64,000 bases of DNA from contig NC_091669.1 in the NCBI RefSeq assembly GCF_042453785.1, positions 8,692,501 through 8,756,500 on the forward strand, in the 5' to 3' direction. Of this stretch, positions 11,798 to 23,760 are shown piece by piece. Below the pieces are notes generated by a model that saw only the letters and a program-made list of their open reading frames with translations, ran no database searches and was not told the origin of the DNA. This DNA comes from Malus domestica (Eukaryota > Streptophyta > Magnoliopsida > Rosales > Rosaceae). Within the stretch, counting starts at the first letter, position 1; every line of letters starts with the position of its first letter. The position numbers were made by a program, and so were the translations under genes.

Positions 11798-12294
11798 GTG
11801 TTTGGTGAATTAAAATTGAACTGTGATGCTACTTGGAGGGGAGAGTCGAAGAGGGGGGAATTGGATGGGTGCTTCGCGATTTTGCAGGAATACCGAAGCT
11901 TGCGAGAGGCTTGGGCAGAGAACAATATGCGGCGGCAATTTTGGCAGAGACTGAAGCAATTTGAGAAGGGTTGGAGGCAGTTATTGATAGTGGGGCTATG
12001 GATGATGGTAGTAGGTTGGTGGTGGAATCGGATTCAGAGGGGTTGATTCAGATGTTGAATAAGGAGGCCATGGCTGATGCGTCTCTTGAGGTTTATCTCC
12101 ATGACATTTGGAGAATGGCGACGTTATTCCAGTCGGTAAAGTTTTGCTTTACCCCTCAGCTATGTAATTGTGCAGCTCATTCAGTGGCGGCGTACGTTAT
12201 TAAGCATGGTGGGAGATTTGGTTGGGATGAGTTAGGTCCAAAGTTTCTTTTCAACATCTTGGCAGAAGATGCAAATGTAGCTATTCGTAATTAA
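11798..12294 (+). pseudogene. LINE RNase H-like domain, frameshifted
   Basis: A plant LINE RNase H domain spread over two frames (11798-12046, then 11971-12294). LKLNCDATWRG gives the first Asp, ESDSEGLIQMLN a later acidic block, and CNCAAHSVAAYV the terminal helix. The frame change near 11980 breaks it. Confidence 0.8.
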
Positions 12295-12482
12295 ACTTTG
12301 TTTTCCAATAAAATCTTTTCTTTCGACAAAAAAAAAATTAATTGGCACTTTAATCTTCGTCGACTCTTGGAGCGGCTGGAAGACAAAAATAAGAGCTCCA
12401 AAGTGTGAAACAAAACAGGAAACCTCCTCCTTTGAAAACAACATCAACGGGAAACGCTCATCATCTTCTTGGGAGCAACTTC

Positions 12483-12980
<498 letters not shown>

Positions 12981-12981
12981 T

Positions 12982-14180
12982 TATTTATTCATTCTATAAC
13001 ACGTGGCAGTTACTTCCGAAACACATAAACATTTCTCTACTTCTGCCCTTTTTTATATTTTCCACTGCATTATTAATTGACTCCTCCACGCATCACTCTT
13101 CTTTCACTCTCTGTCTCGTCCATGCTTTTGGGTTTTCTTTGAGCAGCAATCACGGACAGTTATGAAGATCAAGAAGGAGAAATTAATAAGGTCTGTCATG
13201 AGTGCTAGTGCTAGTACTACTACTCACTCTTCCGAGAAGAAATTACATAGTTTTTTGAGGTATCATATTTATCATGTCTAGCTTATACGATCAACATGTG
13301 TGAGTGTTTCCGGTGGAGAATTCTTCGGTGGGCAAAAGATTTCGCGGCGTACATGGGAAAGCCAGGCATTTGTTATTCTTCTTCTTCTTCCTCTAATTCA
13401 TCGTGTTTTTCATATTTCTTGTTATATTTATTTGCATGCACTTCTTCTTTTCTTTTTTCTTTTTTCAAATTCGGGAACATGAATATTGAGAAAGATTAAC
13501 AAGAACTGTATTTGTAAACTATTCTTACAAGTACTCCAATGGTGATAGTTGATAGAAATCATGGCATAAGATTTGGCTGGTTTCCCAGGTCTTTCTCTTC
13601 TCTATCGGTGTCTCCAGTTATGAATTAATATTAATTTAGTATATTAATCTTTTCAATATAGTTCTTCACATTTAGCTATAGATACATTGCACACGATTTT
13701 TATGACTAAAGTCCAATATTCCTCGAAGATCCGATTTCTGTGTTGATGAACAAATTAACAAGAACAACCTTGGTGGTATTCCAACAAAAATAAAAATAAA
13801 CAAGTTTTGTTTGTGAGTCTGCGAGGCATATTGTTGTTGGCATTATTGTTATCGAATTAATTATTGTTTTTTTTCTATTTATGAAATTATTGAGGGTTTG
13901 GGTAATTATGTAGCATTATTTGAAAGCCAACAACCATTTAAAATAAGTAATTGTTTCGTCCTTTTATTGGTGTAGTTTACTCCATATTTTTCCTAAATTA
14001 GTAGTTGGTAGAGTGACAAATTAATTAAAAAAAAAAGCATTATGTAGACATCTCATCAGCAATCTATCATCAAATTAATTAAGATAAATTACATAAAATT
14101 ACCTTAATTATTAGATCAGTTACAGTTTCATATCTCATCTTTAAAAAATGTCAGTGTCATACCTCATTTTACGAATTTGT
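12982..14180. other. Intergenic; possible short exon near 13162, otherwise nothing
   Basis: A 39-codon frame from ATG 13162 (MKIKKEKLIRSVMSASAS...) ends at TAG 13281. It lacks recognisable homology or an obvious splice partner, so I do not call it a gene. A CTT-rich stretch lies at 13376-13390. The remainder is AT-rich spacer. Confidence 0.3.
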
Positions 14181-14182
14181 TA

Positions 14183-14694
14183 CAATTTCATAATTTTCGT
14201 CAGTTTGTCTGTCAATTCTTCCGTGAGGTTCGGTGGTGTAGGAACATTTCTGGGTTTTTCGAATCGGCTTGGCAGGTGAGGTTGAGCTCGGCGTGGGTGC
14301 GGTGGATAGGTTCGTGAAGCATAAGGTTTGGAGCTTGCGGACGATGGCAGAGCCGACAAGGCTGCTGTTGCAGCGTGATAGGGAGAAAGGAAGAGAGAAT
14401 ACGGGAGGAAAGGAGAGAGAGGGGAGGGATGGTGGTTCTGGGCACAGTGAGAGAGAGAGAGGTGCGGGAGGAAGGAGATTACGGGTGGGTGAGGTTGGTT
14501 TTTATTAGGGGTGGGTCCCCCATACAAAAAAATATTAAATTATTACATGTTTTTATTTTTTCAGTTTTTAATATTTAATTAATTTTTTAATAGAGGGTGG
14601 GTTCCTTCTCAAGCCACATCACTATTTAACGAAATAATTGTCAGTTATTTAACGGAATAATTGACAGATAAACTGACGGAATGTATGAAATTGC
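14183..14694. mobile_element. Inverted-repeat element, about 510 bp, unclassified
   Basis: The left arm (acaatttcata...cgtcagtttgtctgtcaatt, 14183-14224) is the inverse of the right arm (14651-14694; complement gcaatttcata...cgtcagtttatctgtcaatt). Between the arms the sequence is GC-richer than its surroundings, and its minus strand holds an open frame of 115 codons (14527-14180) rich in Pro/Ser. I cannot define a TSD because a SINE abuts the right end. It is probably a non-autonomous DNA transposon. Confidence 0.6.
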
Positions 14695-14868
14695 TTTTTT
14701 TTTTTAAGTACATCGATATTTTTACACTAAGGGGAGAGAGAGTTCGATTAAGTAACATAATGAACAACCTAATTTAGTACCAAATTTATCATCCATGAGA
14801 TTTGAACCTAAGACCTCTCACTTCCAAGTGAAGAGGAATACCACCAGACCGTAATACTAAGTGGCAGG
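14695..14868 (-). mobile_element. tRNA-derived SINE, minus strand
   Basis: Read on the minus strand it starts with a tRNA-like head (cacttagtattacggtctgg as box A region, ggttcaaatctc as box B) and runs to a poly-A that appears as the T run at 14695-14705. It shares the tail half (actaagggg...) and head half with the SINE at 27896-28047. I could not find a clear TSD. Confidence 0.75.
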
Positions 14869-14869
14869 G

Positions 14870-15814
14870 TGAAATACTATTTTTCTTTTATTTAATTATA
14901 TATGGAGTGTAAATTAGGTTTAGGATGCGCTAAAATGTTGCTTTTCTCACAAATTTACTTAGTTTCCCAACAAATTCGCTCGATATACGAGTGTATGATT
15001 CTAGAAGAAAAAAATGTAATACCATAAGAAATCATCTTAGTGAGTAAGATGTTATCAATCTTATCAGATTTACGTTGTCAAATATATATCTATATCGTCA
15101 AGATGCGAATTTTAAGAACACATATTTTAAAAAGAGAAAAAAATTTGAATTCATAATCTAACATAAACATGTTAAAAGGAACATTTCCTAGCAAACCATT
15201 TTATACCTCTACCAAACATGTTATAAGCATCGTTATGCACGTGAAATAACCTGTTTTGGTGTTTTGGTTTTTTTTCACTACAAACGATATTTTATACTAA
15301 TATATACTAAAGAATGTAGAGATGATTTGAACTTGGAACACAGAGTTTGATATTTTTTTTTTCATATTTCATCAAACGCTCGAATTGAAACCTTAATTAT
15401 TGTCAATTTTGCCTTGGGGAGTGAGTTTTTCTTCAGGTGCATCAATGCATTGCAGCAAGCCACATACACATCTTCTTGTACGTTGATAAACTGACACCTG
15501 TTTTGAGACACATCCCTTGTTTTCATTTAATTTTTAGGTTGGATTGAGACATCTTCTTTGAATTAATGGGTTAGAAATCATGGATGGAGTATGGTAATGC
15601 TAACTTACTAACTCACTAATTTCGTGTCGGATGGAAAGCTAACCTCTTTCAATATTGTACGCCATGCATTGCGCCCGAGGCTCGACGTTGTTTATATACT
15701 TCGACTTCCCTCCTTTCATTTCAATGTTTCTCGTTTCTTTGCACATTCTAATTAGGGTTATAATCCCAATTTAGCTATGAACAAAACTTTGTGATTTAGT
15801 CCTAATTATTTCAT
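14870..15814. other. Intergenic, nothing recognised
   Basis: AT-rich sequence with only short open frames; no repeat boundaries or RNA genes seen. Confidence 0.4.
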
Positions 15815-15971
15815 GAGAAATGCTAAGGAGACTCTCTCAAAAATAGAACTCTGCAACATCATGTTTTGGCACAATATTTTATAATGTTAGCATGAAAATT
15901 GACGTTAAAATATGAGGTGACAGAGAATTTATGAAAAGTCCAACTTTGAATGAGTCTCCTTAGCATTTCTC
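15815..15971. mobile_element. MITE, 157 bp, 20-bp perfect terminal inverted repeats
   Basis: The left end GAGAAATGCTAAGGAGACTC is matched exactly in inverse at the right end. The flanks ttatttcat (15806-15814) and ttatcttat (15972-15980) could be a 9-bp TSD with two mismatches, which would make it Mutator-like. The ends themselves are secure. Confidence 0.85.
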
Positions 15972-16146
15972 TTATCTTATAGTTTAGGGCAAGGATAAAT
16001 CATTATACTGTGCAAGTTGTTTTGAGGTACGTAAATTAAGGTTTCCATCTATGATCTATGAAATATTTTATCAGCTAACTATATAGTTCATGCGTAATCA
16101 TCCTCTTAATTTGATTATGGTTTTATGGGGAAGTGCATTAAAATAT

Positions 16147-16300
16147 GGGAACTTTAACGAAAAGCTCCCCGTACTGTTTACTTTAACGAAAAACCACATT
16201 TTTACACTAAAAAGTCAATCCTGGTACTATTCACTTTACCCTTTATTTTGTCCTTATTATTAAAACTCAAAGTTTTCAAACCCTTTTCATTAGTTTTCCT
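16147..16300 (+). mobile_element. Mutator-like MITE, 154 bp, 9-bp TSD (copy 1)
   Basis: Begins gggaactttaacgaaaag and ends ttttcattagttttcct, imperfect inverted termini. A perfect 9-bp TSD TTAAAATAT flanks it (16138-16146 and 16301-16309). A second 154-bp copy lies in reverse orientation at 25832-25985. Confidence 0.88.
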
Positions 16301-16309
16301 TTAAAATAT

Positions 16310-18043
16310 ATATACGAGGCTTTGAATCGTCAACGACAAGAATGCATGCCTGGGAAGTTGCTTGATCAAGATTTGATTAAACTAATTCACTCCGTTTTGT
16401 TTATCATTGACATTAGTACGTAACGTGATCTTCAACCATCTCTATATACACGTGAATGACGTTGGTTTTCTCTATCTATATGCACATATGTGCATGTGTC
16501 TAAGTAAAGCTCTACAATTTTAAACGCCTCTAGTTATGTAAGGAGAAAAAGAACTTACATGTGTATTCCGGATTAATATGTGACCCTACATATAATAGGT
16601 ATATATATATATATAAGGGACCAGCTAATGGCTTCGCTACGGTAGTCAATCCTTCAGATTAGGCATTTCAACCTCTCCCTAGCTACCATCATGTAATTGA
16701 CCACTTACATAAATTAAGTATTGTAAACACAAAAGTCACTCGATTAGGAGTAAGCTTTTCCCCTATTTAAGCTCCATACCTTTGTCACCAAGTATATATT
16801 GAACTCCGGAGTTGGATCCAACTCCAAGCCTCCACGATTCAGATTTTAGGAGAGAAAGTCTTTGTTGAAGTATCCTTTGGACCACATTGCCCAACCCATT
16901 GCCCCTTAACCATTTTTCCATTACCCATGCCCACCAGCGAAAGGTTCATGGGCTTGTTCACAAGTCTCTATGGCTAATTGGCTACATCTCTGCTACTGTA
17001 TTCTGTCTATGGACAACATGGTAGTCACTGTACCTGGAACACGAGCTATTACAACACGTTTTATAGTTGAAAGCATACTTTGGTTAACTACTCATCTTCA
17101 ATGAACAACAAAAGCAACTACATCACTAAGCCAAGCTCCATCTTCATTCATTACATGATTGCAGGGATCCACAAGAGTATGGTTCGCTAGAAGATGCATA
17201 TTGTAGGATTACGGTCTCGATGAACAAACTAGCACATAACAAAAGTAAGAATTGTAGGAGAGGCAAGGTTGCAGGGGCCTTCCAATTGTATATATATTAC
17301 TACATTATAGTTAGGAAGAAACTGAAAAGAAAGTTGGGATAATACTTTTTGAGAAATTGGTTGTTTCTACAAATTTTAATTATTGAAATAATTAAAATCA
17401 AATAATGACGATATATCGATTAAATATTGTCCACATTATTGACCAACAACTGAAATTTGTATTTTTATTATTTGAGCCAATGTTCTAAAAAAGTAGGTCT
17501 TGTTTGATGGTATATGTGGGAAAAAGAGGGATGAAGAAATGATGTAGATCAGATAGCAAAGTTGATTGAAAATAAGTGGAAAGTCGCATAATGGAGCACG
17601 AGAACAAAGCTTTGCATTTTTGGACTCCTAATCTTTATCTTTATCACCATAATCCGATCGATCTAATGAAACATAAGCTTAGAAGTGATATCATGATGGG
17701 TTGTAACAACTTCAATATGTTTGAATTGGCTAGGGCACAAGCCGCACAACAGCAACAACAAAAACAAATTAAAAAGTACATAATAGCTATAAAATTATAT
17801 GGTATGGGGTAGGGTCGTGGGCTCACGTAGCTTTAAAAACGGATCGGCTTTGTTCTTGTGCGGTTTGGTGTCCTGATTGCACTTTTGATTTGTATTAAAA
17901 TGAATAGTGTTTTGGACCATCGTCGTCTCTAAATGGCTGTCATGTTATGTATATAACACTTGGTCACGTTCTGATTCTCCTACATAAACTGCCATTTGCA
18001 TGGTCAAGAGGATTGGATCACTGATATTGTTACATTTTTATTT
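16310..18043. other. Intergenic, nothing recognised
   Basis: No gene supported. A 78-codon frame at 17576 with a Gln run has no recognisable domain. Several TA-rich runs (for example 16600-16615) are present. I looked for plant microRNA-like foldbacks and saw none I could name. Confidence 0.35.
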
Positions 18044-18048
18044 GGTTT

Positions 18049-19312
18049 TGTTGATCCTAAAAACTATTAAACCTATGTGGCGCGCATGCCGAATTATTAG
18101 TAAGCTAACTACGTCATTTGGTTGTGTGCGGGACGTGCCAACTCGTCGGCCGAGGAGTAAAATTTGTTGATGTTGCATTGGGAGCGTTGCTGACTTCTAA
18201 ATCTCGCGACTGTGACTGAGGAAGGAATACTCTCAACATTCGGGTTCTAGAGCCTAAAGACAAGGTTGCTAGTTCTGCGAAGTTCAATATCAAATTCGAC
18301 TTTCAATGTGCTGAATGTATTAACTTGTAACACCTCACTTCGTTGAAAAGGCTGATGAGGTGACCTCTGCCAATAAGGATTCGAAAATCCTTCTCGACCG
18401 AGACTTGGATAGATAACCAGTCGGCCTTGTCGTAGTGCTGTTTATCCAAACTGAAGGTGCTTCACGGTCGGCTGATTCTACGGCAACAGTGTTGTTTATC
18501 CAAACTAAAGATGTTCACCGGTTGCCTTCACAGTGCTGTTTATCCAAAATGAAGATGTGTTGGCAAAAAGGAAAAAAAAAAAATCTCAAGATGTTTGAGA
18601 GGTTTCGCGTAAAGCGAAGGTTTGCGCAGGGCAATTTGTGTGTTGAATTAGATGTCCCCTTCCAGTTGTTTGCAACTCTATATTTATAGTGGCTAATGTA
18701 TTTGCTTGGCACGGCTAGATAGAGTTTGACTGCAACTCTAACTCGCTGAATAAAATTTGATCTGTGGCCTTTAAATTTCTTCGACCTCCAAATAAAGCCA
18801 ATCCTGGCTTTATCACACCACATCATAAACCTAATCCACCTAGGCTTCTGATCTTATTAAAAAACTTCCAGCAGAAACCTTCACTTCAATCACACAAAAA
18901 GCCTATCTACCTAGGTTTGTTGTGTCATCATCTCAACCTAGGCTTATCACATCTCCACCAAAATCCAATCCAATCCAATCCAATCCTACTTAGGCTTCTT
19001 CATAATCTTTACCCATTCATGCAACATGATCCCGACCATACTTTAAATAAACAATAATCAGTTTGCACCACACATTTGCACGCCAGAACACCCAAGTCAG
19101 CTTGACTTGTGTTGCCATGTTTCCAGTTGGAAATATATATCTCATCTTTCATAATAAATTATTATTAAAAGATAATTATGATAAAACATCATAACATTAT
19201 CCTCTAATAATAATAAAATGAATTATCTCCACTTTTTATCTAACGGTGTAAAACTATGCTCACTCAACTATCTTGATTGCACGGGCCGATAGTGTAAATT
19301 CGGGTCCAAACA
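18049..19312 (-). mobile_element. Solo LTR related to the gypsy element at 49.6-64 kb
   Basis: Starts TGTTGATCCTAAAAAC and ends GGGTCCAAACA, i.e. TG...CA. A perfect 5-bp TSD GGTTT flanks it (18044-18048 and 19313-19317). Its first 650 bases match the LTR of the large element (cacctcacttcg, aataaggattcgaaaatcc, gctgtttatccaaact blocks) but it diverges after the TATA-like box on the minus strand near 18680. No internal region is attached, so it is a solo LTR left by LTR-LTR recombination, from a sister family. A short (AATCC)5 run lies at 18961-18987. Confidence 0.85.
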
Positions 19313-19317
19313 GGTTT

Positions 19318-20667
19318 TTGGAACTGTAAAAATAGAGTGGGACAATTTGGCATCTTTGTTTTTTATTTTCTTCAACAATACTTGGTAATATAAAAAATAA
19401 ATGACTGAGATTGAAAAAAGAATATCTAACTAGAGAAGAACTCAAATTTAAAAACTTATACTTTCGTAACACTGATAACAATATACTGGTTTGAAAATCT
19501 TTCACCTTCTATGCAAAATTTTCACAACTATCTATACAGATTTAATAATTATTGGTGTTTGTTTAACAATTAACACTTTTTCTTTACAGGAAAGGTGGTA
19601 GATTGTATGTCCAAATCATGGCATATATATGTAAGACATAATTAACAAAATAGTCAAAAAGGGAAGAGGCGCGGGACAAGTTTAGAACTGTAACAACATG
19701 TATATGGTAGAGTTTGCATGCAATCTTTGTCTACAGGGAAAGCAAGCTGCAAAGACCAATGCAAGAACTGTCAAAAAGTCTTTGCTTTGAAAATCTTTCT
19801 GTTAGATGCAAATGTTTCACAATTCAGGGTAAAAAGATTATTTGTTGCTGCCATATTACAAAAGTGGATGTGTTGGACTCTTCAGGCTGTTCGGATGAAC
19901 ACTATTTTTATTTGGCGACGAGGTCGCAGAAAAGGTATTTAACGGCATAAACCTGGTTTAATGCAATTTTTGCATAAATCCTCTCATTTCTCTCACAAAA
20001 GTGGCTCGAGCCATCTTTTGCATAAATTTGTTAAAAGCAATTTCTACCCCAAAGGTCAAAACTGCAATTTACTAATTATTAGGGTTCTTAATTAATACTA
20101 CTGTTAGATGTTAATTTCTTTAGCAGTAATTTAGAACTACAACAATAATATGGGATGGTGAGTTTACATTCACAATTTTTTAACTTAGTTAATACTATTG
20201 TAACATATGATCATAGATGTGAGATCTACAGATACTTATTTCAGGCAACGAGTACAAGAAAGGTTTTCTTCTTATGTCCTACATCATTGAAACCTATCAA
20301 TATGTGATTGAGTAGTAGTTGTATTGAGTACTATTACAACTACGTTTTGTTGCAATTGAGATGGTGACTTTGCTTATAGGCCATACAAGTTGCGTCCTAC
20401 ATGATAAAATCTATGATCTTGTCTTTGTAGTAAAGGAAAGAAGTAGGTGATAGCACGTCTAATGCATGATCGAAGATGATGATTTTTGTTGAGCACAAAG
20501 GAACCCATATTCATGTAACATGTAATGTTAGAGAGACTAATTATTTAAGTTAAATTTTGTAAACTATATGACGTGATTGTTGATAATTGAATTATTATTT
20601 AAATATTAATTAACGTGCTTGTTTTTAATTAATGATGCATTATATAATTTACAAATTTAGTCTAAAT
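19318..20667. other. Intergenic, nothing recognised
   Basis: AT-rich; open frames near 19714-19950 overlap each other in two frames and show no known domain. No bounded repeat found. Confidence 0.4.
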
Positions 20668-20792
20668 AAATTGATCTATCAAGTATTGAAATTTGATCCA
20701 ACGGCTACAAATAGAAAAATAAAAAATCTCTCTAAAAATTATAATAATTATAACCGTTGAATCAAATTTTAATAATTCGGATTCATCGATCT
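20668..20792. repeat. Foldback fragment related to the GGATC Mutator-like MITEs
   Basis: Contains the family core (gaaatttgatccaacggc ... gttgaatcaaattttaat) as an inverted repeat of about 125 bp. I could not define terminal repeats or a TSD, so it may be a truncated copy of the element that follows at 20877. Confidence 0.5.
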
Positions 20793-20876
20793 ACGGGTTT
20801 CAGTTGCACAGATCCAGAAAGGATCTGTGTTCATGTTGTTTTAGCTTCTTGTTAAAGTTTTATCGTGCTTTGTTTT

Positions 20877-21063
20877 GGAACCAGATCCTCTTCGATCTCC
20901 AAAAAACTGAACACTCTGAGCAATAAATCAGGAACGTTGAAATTTGATCCAATGGTTACAATTATTATAACCTTATAAAAATTTTCTGTTTGTAACTATT
21001 GGATCAAATTTCAACGGTTCAAGATCTTTGCTCAGGCTGCTCAGTTTTTAGGGATCCGGTTCC
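20877..21063. mobile_element. Mutator-like MITE, 187 bp, near-perfect palindrome, 9-bp TSD
   Basis: Left end GGAACCAGATCC, right end complement GGAACCGGATCC; the arms stay complementary almost to the centre through the aaatttgatccaatggttac core. A perfect 9-bp TSD CTTTGTTTT flanks it (20868-20876 and 21064-21072). Confidence 0.92.
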
Positions 21064-21072
21064 CTTTGTTTT

Positions 21073-22191
21073 TGTTTCCTTGTCCGTTTATCGGAAGCAA
21101 CGAAAGCAACTGTATTTTTGCAGAGAGCTCTGAGTCTCTGACTTCCTACTGCAAGTGGGACCCGCAAACAAAAACCGGCCCAGCTTCTTGTATTCGTAAC
21201 AACGGAGGCCGGCCCAGCACCCGAACCAAACACGTCCACATGTCCTCCCACGAATGACTAGTCGGGCTCCGGACAGCGGCAATCCGCTGCTTGTGAGTCC
21301 CACCTCATTTACCATGCACCCGGATCAGCAGACGTGTGTAGCCTTCGTACCACGATCACAACGTACAACTGTCAGAGCCTAAGCGGCGTTGTCCATCTTC
21401 GTACACGGTCTGATGATCAGGATCAAGAATGTAAGACACTCGCACGTGATTCAACCCGCCCTTTTTGGCGCGCTTAGAGGTTGTGGTCCCACAGAACGGG
21501 GCCCCACGAGACGTCCAGCTCACTAGCACTTCTGGTAATTATATCACGGGCCCTAAACAGTGTGCAGAAATGCCCTCCTCCTCATCCGTTGTCAATTCAC
21601 TCGATTGTCAAACTAAAACGCGCTTCACCTTTCTGTCTAATCTGGATTAATTACAGTTAAATCTTTTTAGTCAAATTAACAGAGTACCGACTTGGATTTA
21701 GTTAAATGAGGTGAAGCAATGTGCTCTCCTTTCTGTATTTGAATTAATTTTTTTTTTGTTTCGTAATTTAATTGAATTTAAAATAGATTATGAATTTGGT
21801 TAAGAAGTTTTTTTAAATGATAGAAGCTGTTTTTAGAGAAAATTATTTTGAATTTCAAAAATACTTTACAGGATTAACTTTAATTTTTACTATAGGTTTC
21901 AAAAACATTTTCTCTAAAATTGGTTTTAGTCATTTAAAAGCACTCATAAACGAGCCATGTATTATAATTATTTTTTTGACATATGGGGGTTAAATTTTTA
22001 AATGGTAGGGAGAAAGAGGATTGGTGGTAATCGACCCCGCACCAAGGTGTAGAAATATTACTACTTTCCGCTACTACGGTAACATGTCATTTGTAGATTA
22101 TATTATCGTTGTCTAAAAAGAAAAAGGAAAAATAACATATTGTGTGCATTGATAAATATATAATTACTTAAGCTGTAAGTCTCTTATAGAT
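21073..22191. other. Intergenic; one possible old SINE, no gene
   Basis: A GC-richer patch at 21100-21550 has open frames on both strands (up to 75 codons) but no recognised domain. Near 21970-22080 a minus-strand tRNA-like stretch (ccttggtgcggggtcgatta) resembles a second copy at 27350-27465, so both may be degraded SINEs; boundaries are not clear. Confidence 0.4.
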
Positions 22192-22207
22192 AACTAGATA
22201 GTAAGTT

Positions 22208-22362
22208 ACCACTTAGTACTACAGTCTAATGATATTTCTCTTCACTTGTAATGAGAGGTCTTATGATCGATTTAAACCATATTATTGTTAGCCTATTGTG
22301 AGGTTTAACCCCAGTTTCCCTTCCGCTTAATATAGATAATATCGTTTGTTAAAAAAAAAAAA
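22208..22362 (+). mobile_element. tRNA-derived SINE with 16-bp TSD
   Basis: Body starts accacttagtactacagtc, carries the same tRNA-like head as the copies at 14.7 and 27.9 kb, and ends in a poly-A of about 14. It is flanked by AACTAGATAGTAAGTT on both sides (22192-22207 and 22363-22378), a target duplication of LINE-mobilised type. Confidence 0.9.
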
Positions 22363-22751
22363 AACTAGATAGTAAGTTGATCTTGTAACACTTGATTTTT
22401 TTTAGTTAAAAAATTATCAAATTCGACTTATACATATGCAAAAAGTATATATTTTGTTGACTACAATATTAAATGAAATATTTAAGAATTTAGAGTGAAC
22501 TGTCTAATATCAAAGTACCAAATCCATAAAAAAATTGTTAGAAACAAAAGGAGAAACGTCAATGGATTGAAATCAAATCCTGTCCGTTTCTCATTTTATT
22601 TTCAAATTATATTTTTTAGCTAAAATTGTCTAAACAAATAAAGTAACAAACAAAACAAACAAAACAAAAGAAGCCAAACCCAAAAAAATAAAAGGAAAGA
22701 GAAAACTCTGCATACACTGTGTGTGTGAAATTGTGAACGTCTGTCTTTTTT

Positions 22752-22950
22752 GGAAGGGGATCCTCTCTGGATTTCTTCCTTCTAATCTACTAAATTAGTG
22801 AATTTATATTATTGAAATTTGATTTAACGGTCATAAACAGGAGTTCACTTTAAAATTTATAATAACTTCAATTATTGGATTAAATTTTAATCGTACGGAT
22901 CCACTGATTTGGTGAAGTAAGAGGAAATAATATGGAGATGATCCCTTTCC
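22752..22950. mobile_element. Mutator-like MITE, 199 bp, foldback, 9-bp TSD
   Basis: Left end GGAAGGGGATCCTCTC, right end complement GGAAAGGGATCATCTC. A perfect 9-bp TSD GTCTTTTTT flanks it (22743-22751 and 22951-22959). Same family as 20877 and 37161. It lies about 0.8 kb upstream of the TBC gene start codon. Confidence 0.92.
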
Positions 22951-22959
22951 GTCTTTTTT

Positions 22960-23760
22960 CAGTGTCGACTGGCTCCAAAAACATTCAAAAGATATTTATA
23001 GAAAGAAATTTAATAGCAAAACACACCCACAACTAACTTATTTTACAAATTGGACCCCTCCCTCCTACTTCACTATTTTGTTTCCCACTTCATACCATCC
23101 ATGTTTTCTGTTAAGCTTAAATTACCCCCTAATATTCGGACTTTCCTGCTAAACCACTTCTTAATCATCCAATTTCACTAATTACTTTTTAATCCTAAAT
23201 TAGGATATTCTTGTCCTCTTGATTCAACCCCTATCTCAGGTGCCACTTTCTTTCCCCATTTTCCCTTTTCGTATTTCACATTGCAGGAAAAATCTCTTCT
23301 GGGTTTTGTTTCTTCTTTCCACCTTTCCTTTTTTTTTTTCTGGGTTTTTTTTGTCTGAAAATATTTATTTTTCTACAAAAAAAAGCCCACTAAAACTCTA
23401 AAAGGTTTTTCTTTTCATTTGTTTATTTTTTAATCTTTGATTTTTTTTTTTTTTTTTTTGGGTAGAGTATATATATTAATGGCAGAAAACAGACTTTCAT
23501 GGCCATCACAAATGCTAGGTTTTTTGGGTGATAATTTTTTGTCCCTGACTCATCTTTCATCAAATCTTTAAGCAACCCAGCTGAAGAAATCAAACACCTT
23601 GTTCAAATTTCAAAGATTTTTTTCTCAGCCTATAAATTAAGACCAATTCCATGCATTTGTAGCTGCTGGGTTTTTTCTTGGTTGACATATCCTCTCTCTT
23701 TATCTCCTCTTTCTGTCTCCTCATCTTGATCCACCCCTCTGGAATCCCATTTCCAAAGAG
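22960..23760 (+). other. Upstream/5' UTR region of the TBC gene
   Basis: Pyrimidine-rich sequence (runs of C/T around 23210-23340 and a 21-base T run at 23439-23459) typical of plant promoters and leaders. A TA-rich stretch (gagtatatatatt, 23465-23477) could act as a TATA element about 280 bp before the ATG. No coding content. Confidence 0.4.

Larger units (their letters stand above)
9192..12335 (+). mobile_element. 5'-truncated L1-type LINE, 3.1 kb
   Basis: A non-LTR retrotransposon inserted in sense orientation. It is flanked by an exact 15-bp target duplication AATTAATTGGCACTT (9177-9191 and 12336-12350) and ends in a short poly-A at 12328-12337 after an AATAAA at 12307. It contains, in order, the pre-RT segment, reverse transcriptase, a zf-RVT zinc-binding domain and an RNase H-like domain. 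ORF1 and the endonuclease are missing, as expected for 5' truncation during target-primed reverse transcription. The reading frame shifts several times, so it is dead. Confidence 0.93.

Noticed and set aside
17576..17826. 78-codon frame with a Gln run and its antisense 60-codon partner
   Set aside because: Low-complexity CAA repeat, no known domain, stops soon after.
21048..21650. GC-richer patch with several short open frames, considered as a small gene
   Set aside because: Frames on both strands overlap, none has a recognised domain, start context or splice partner.
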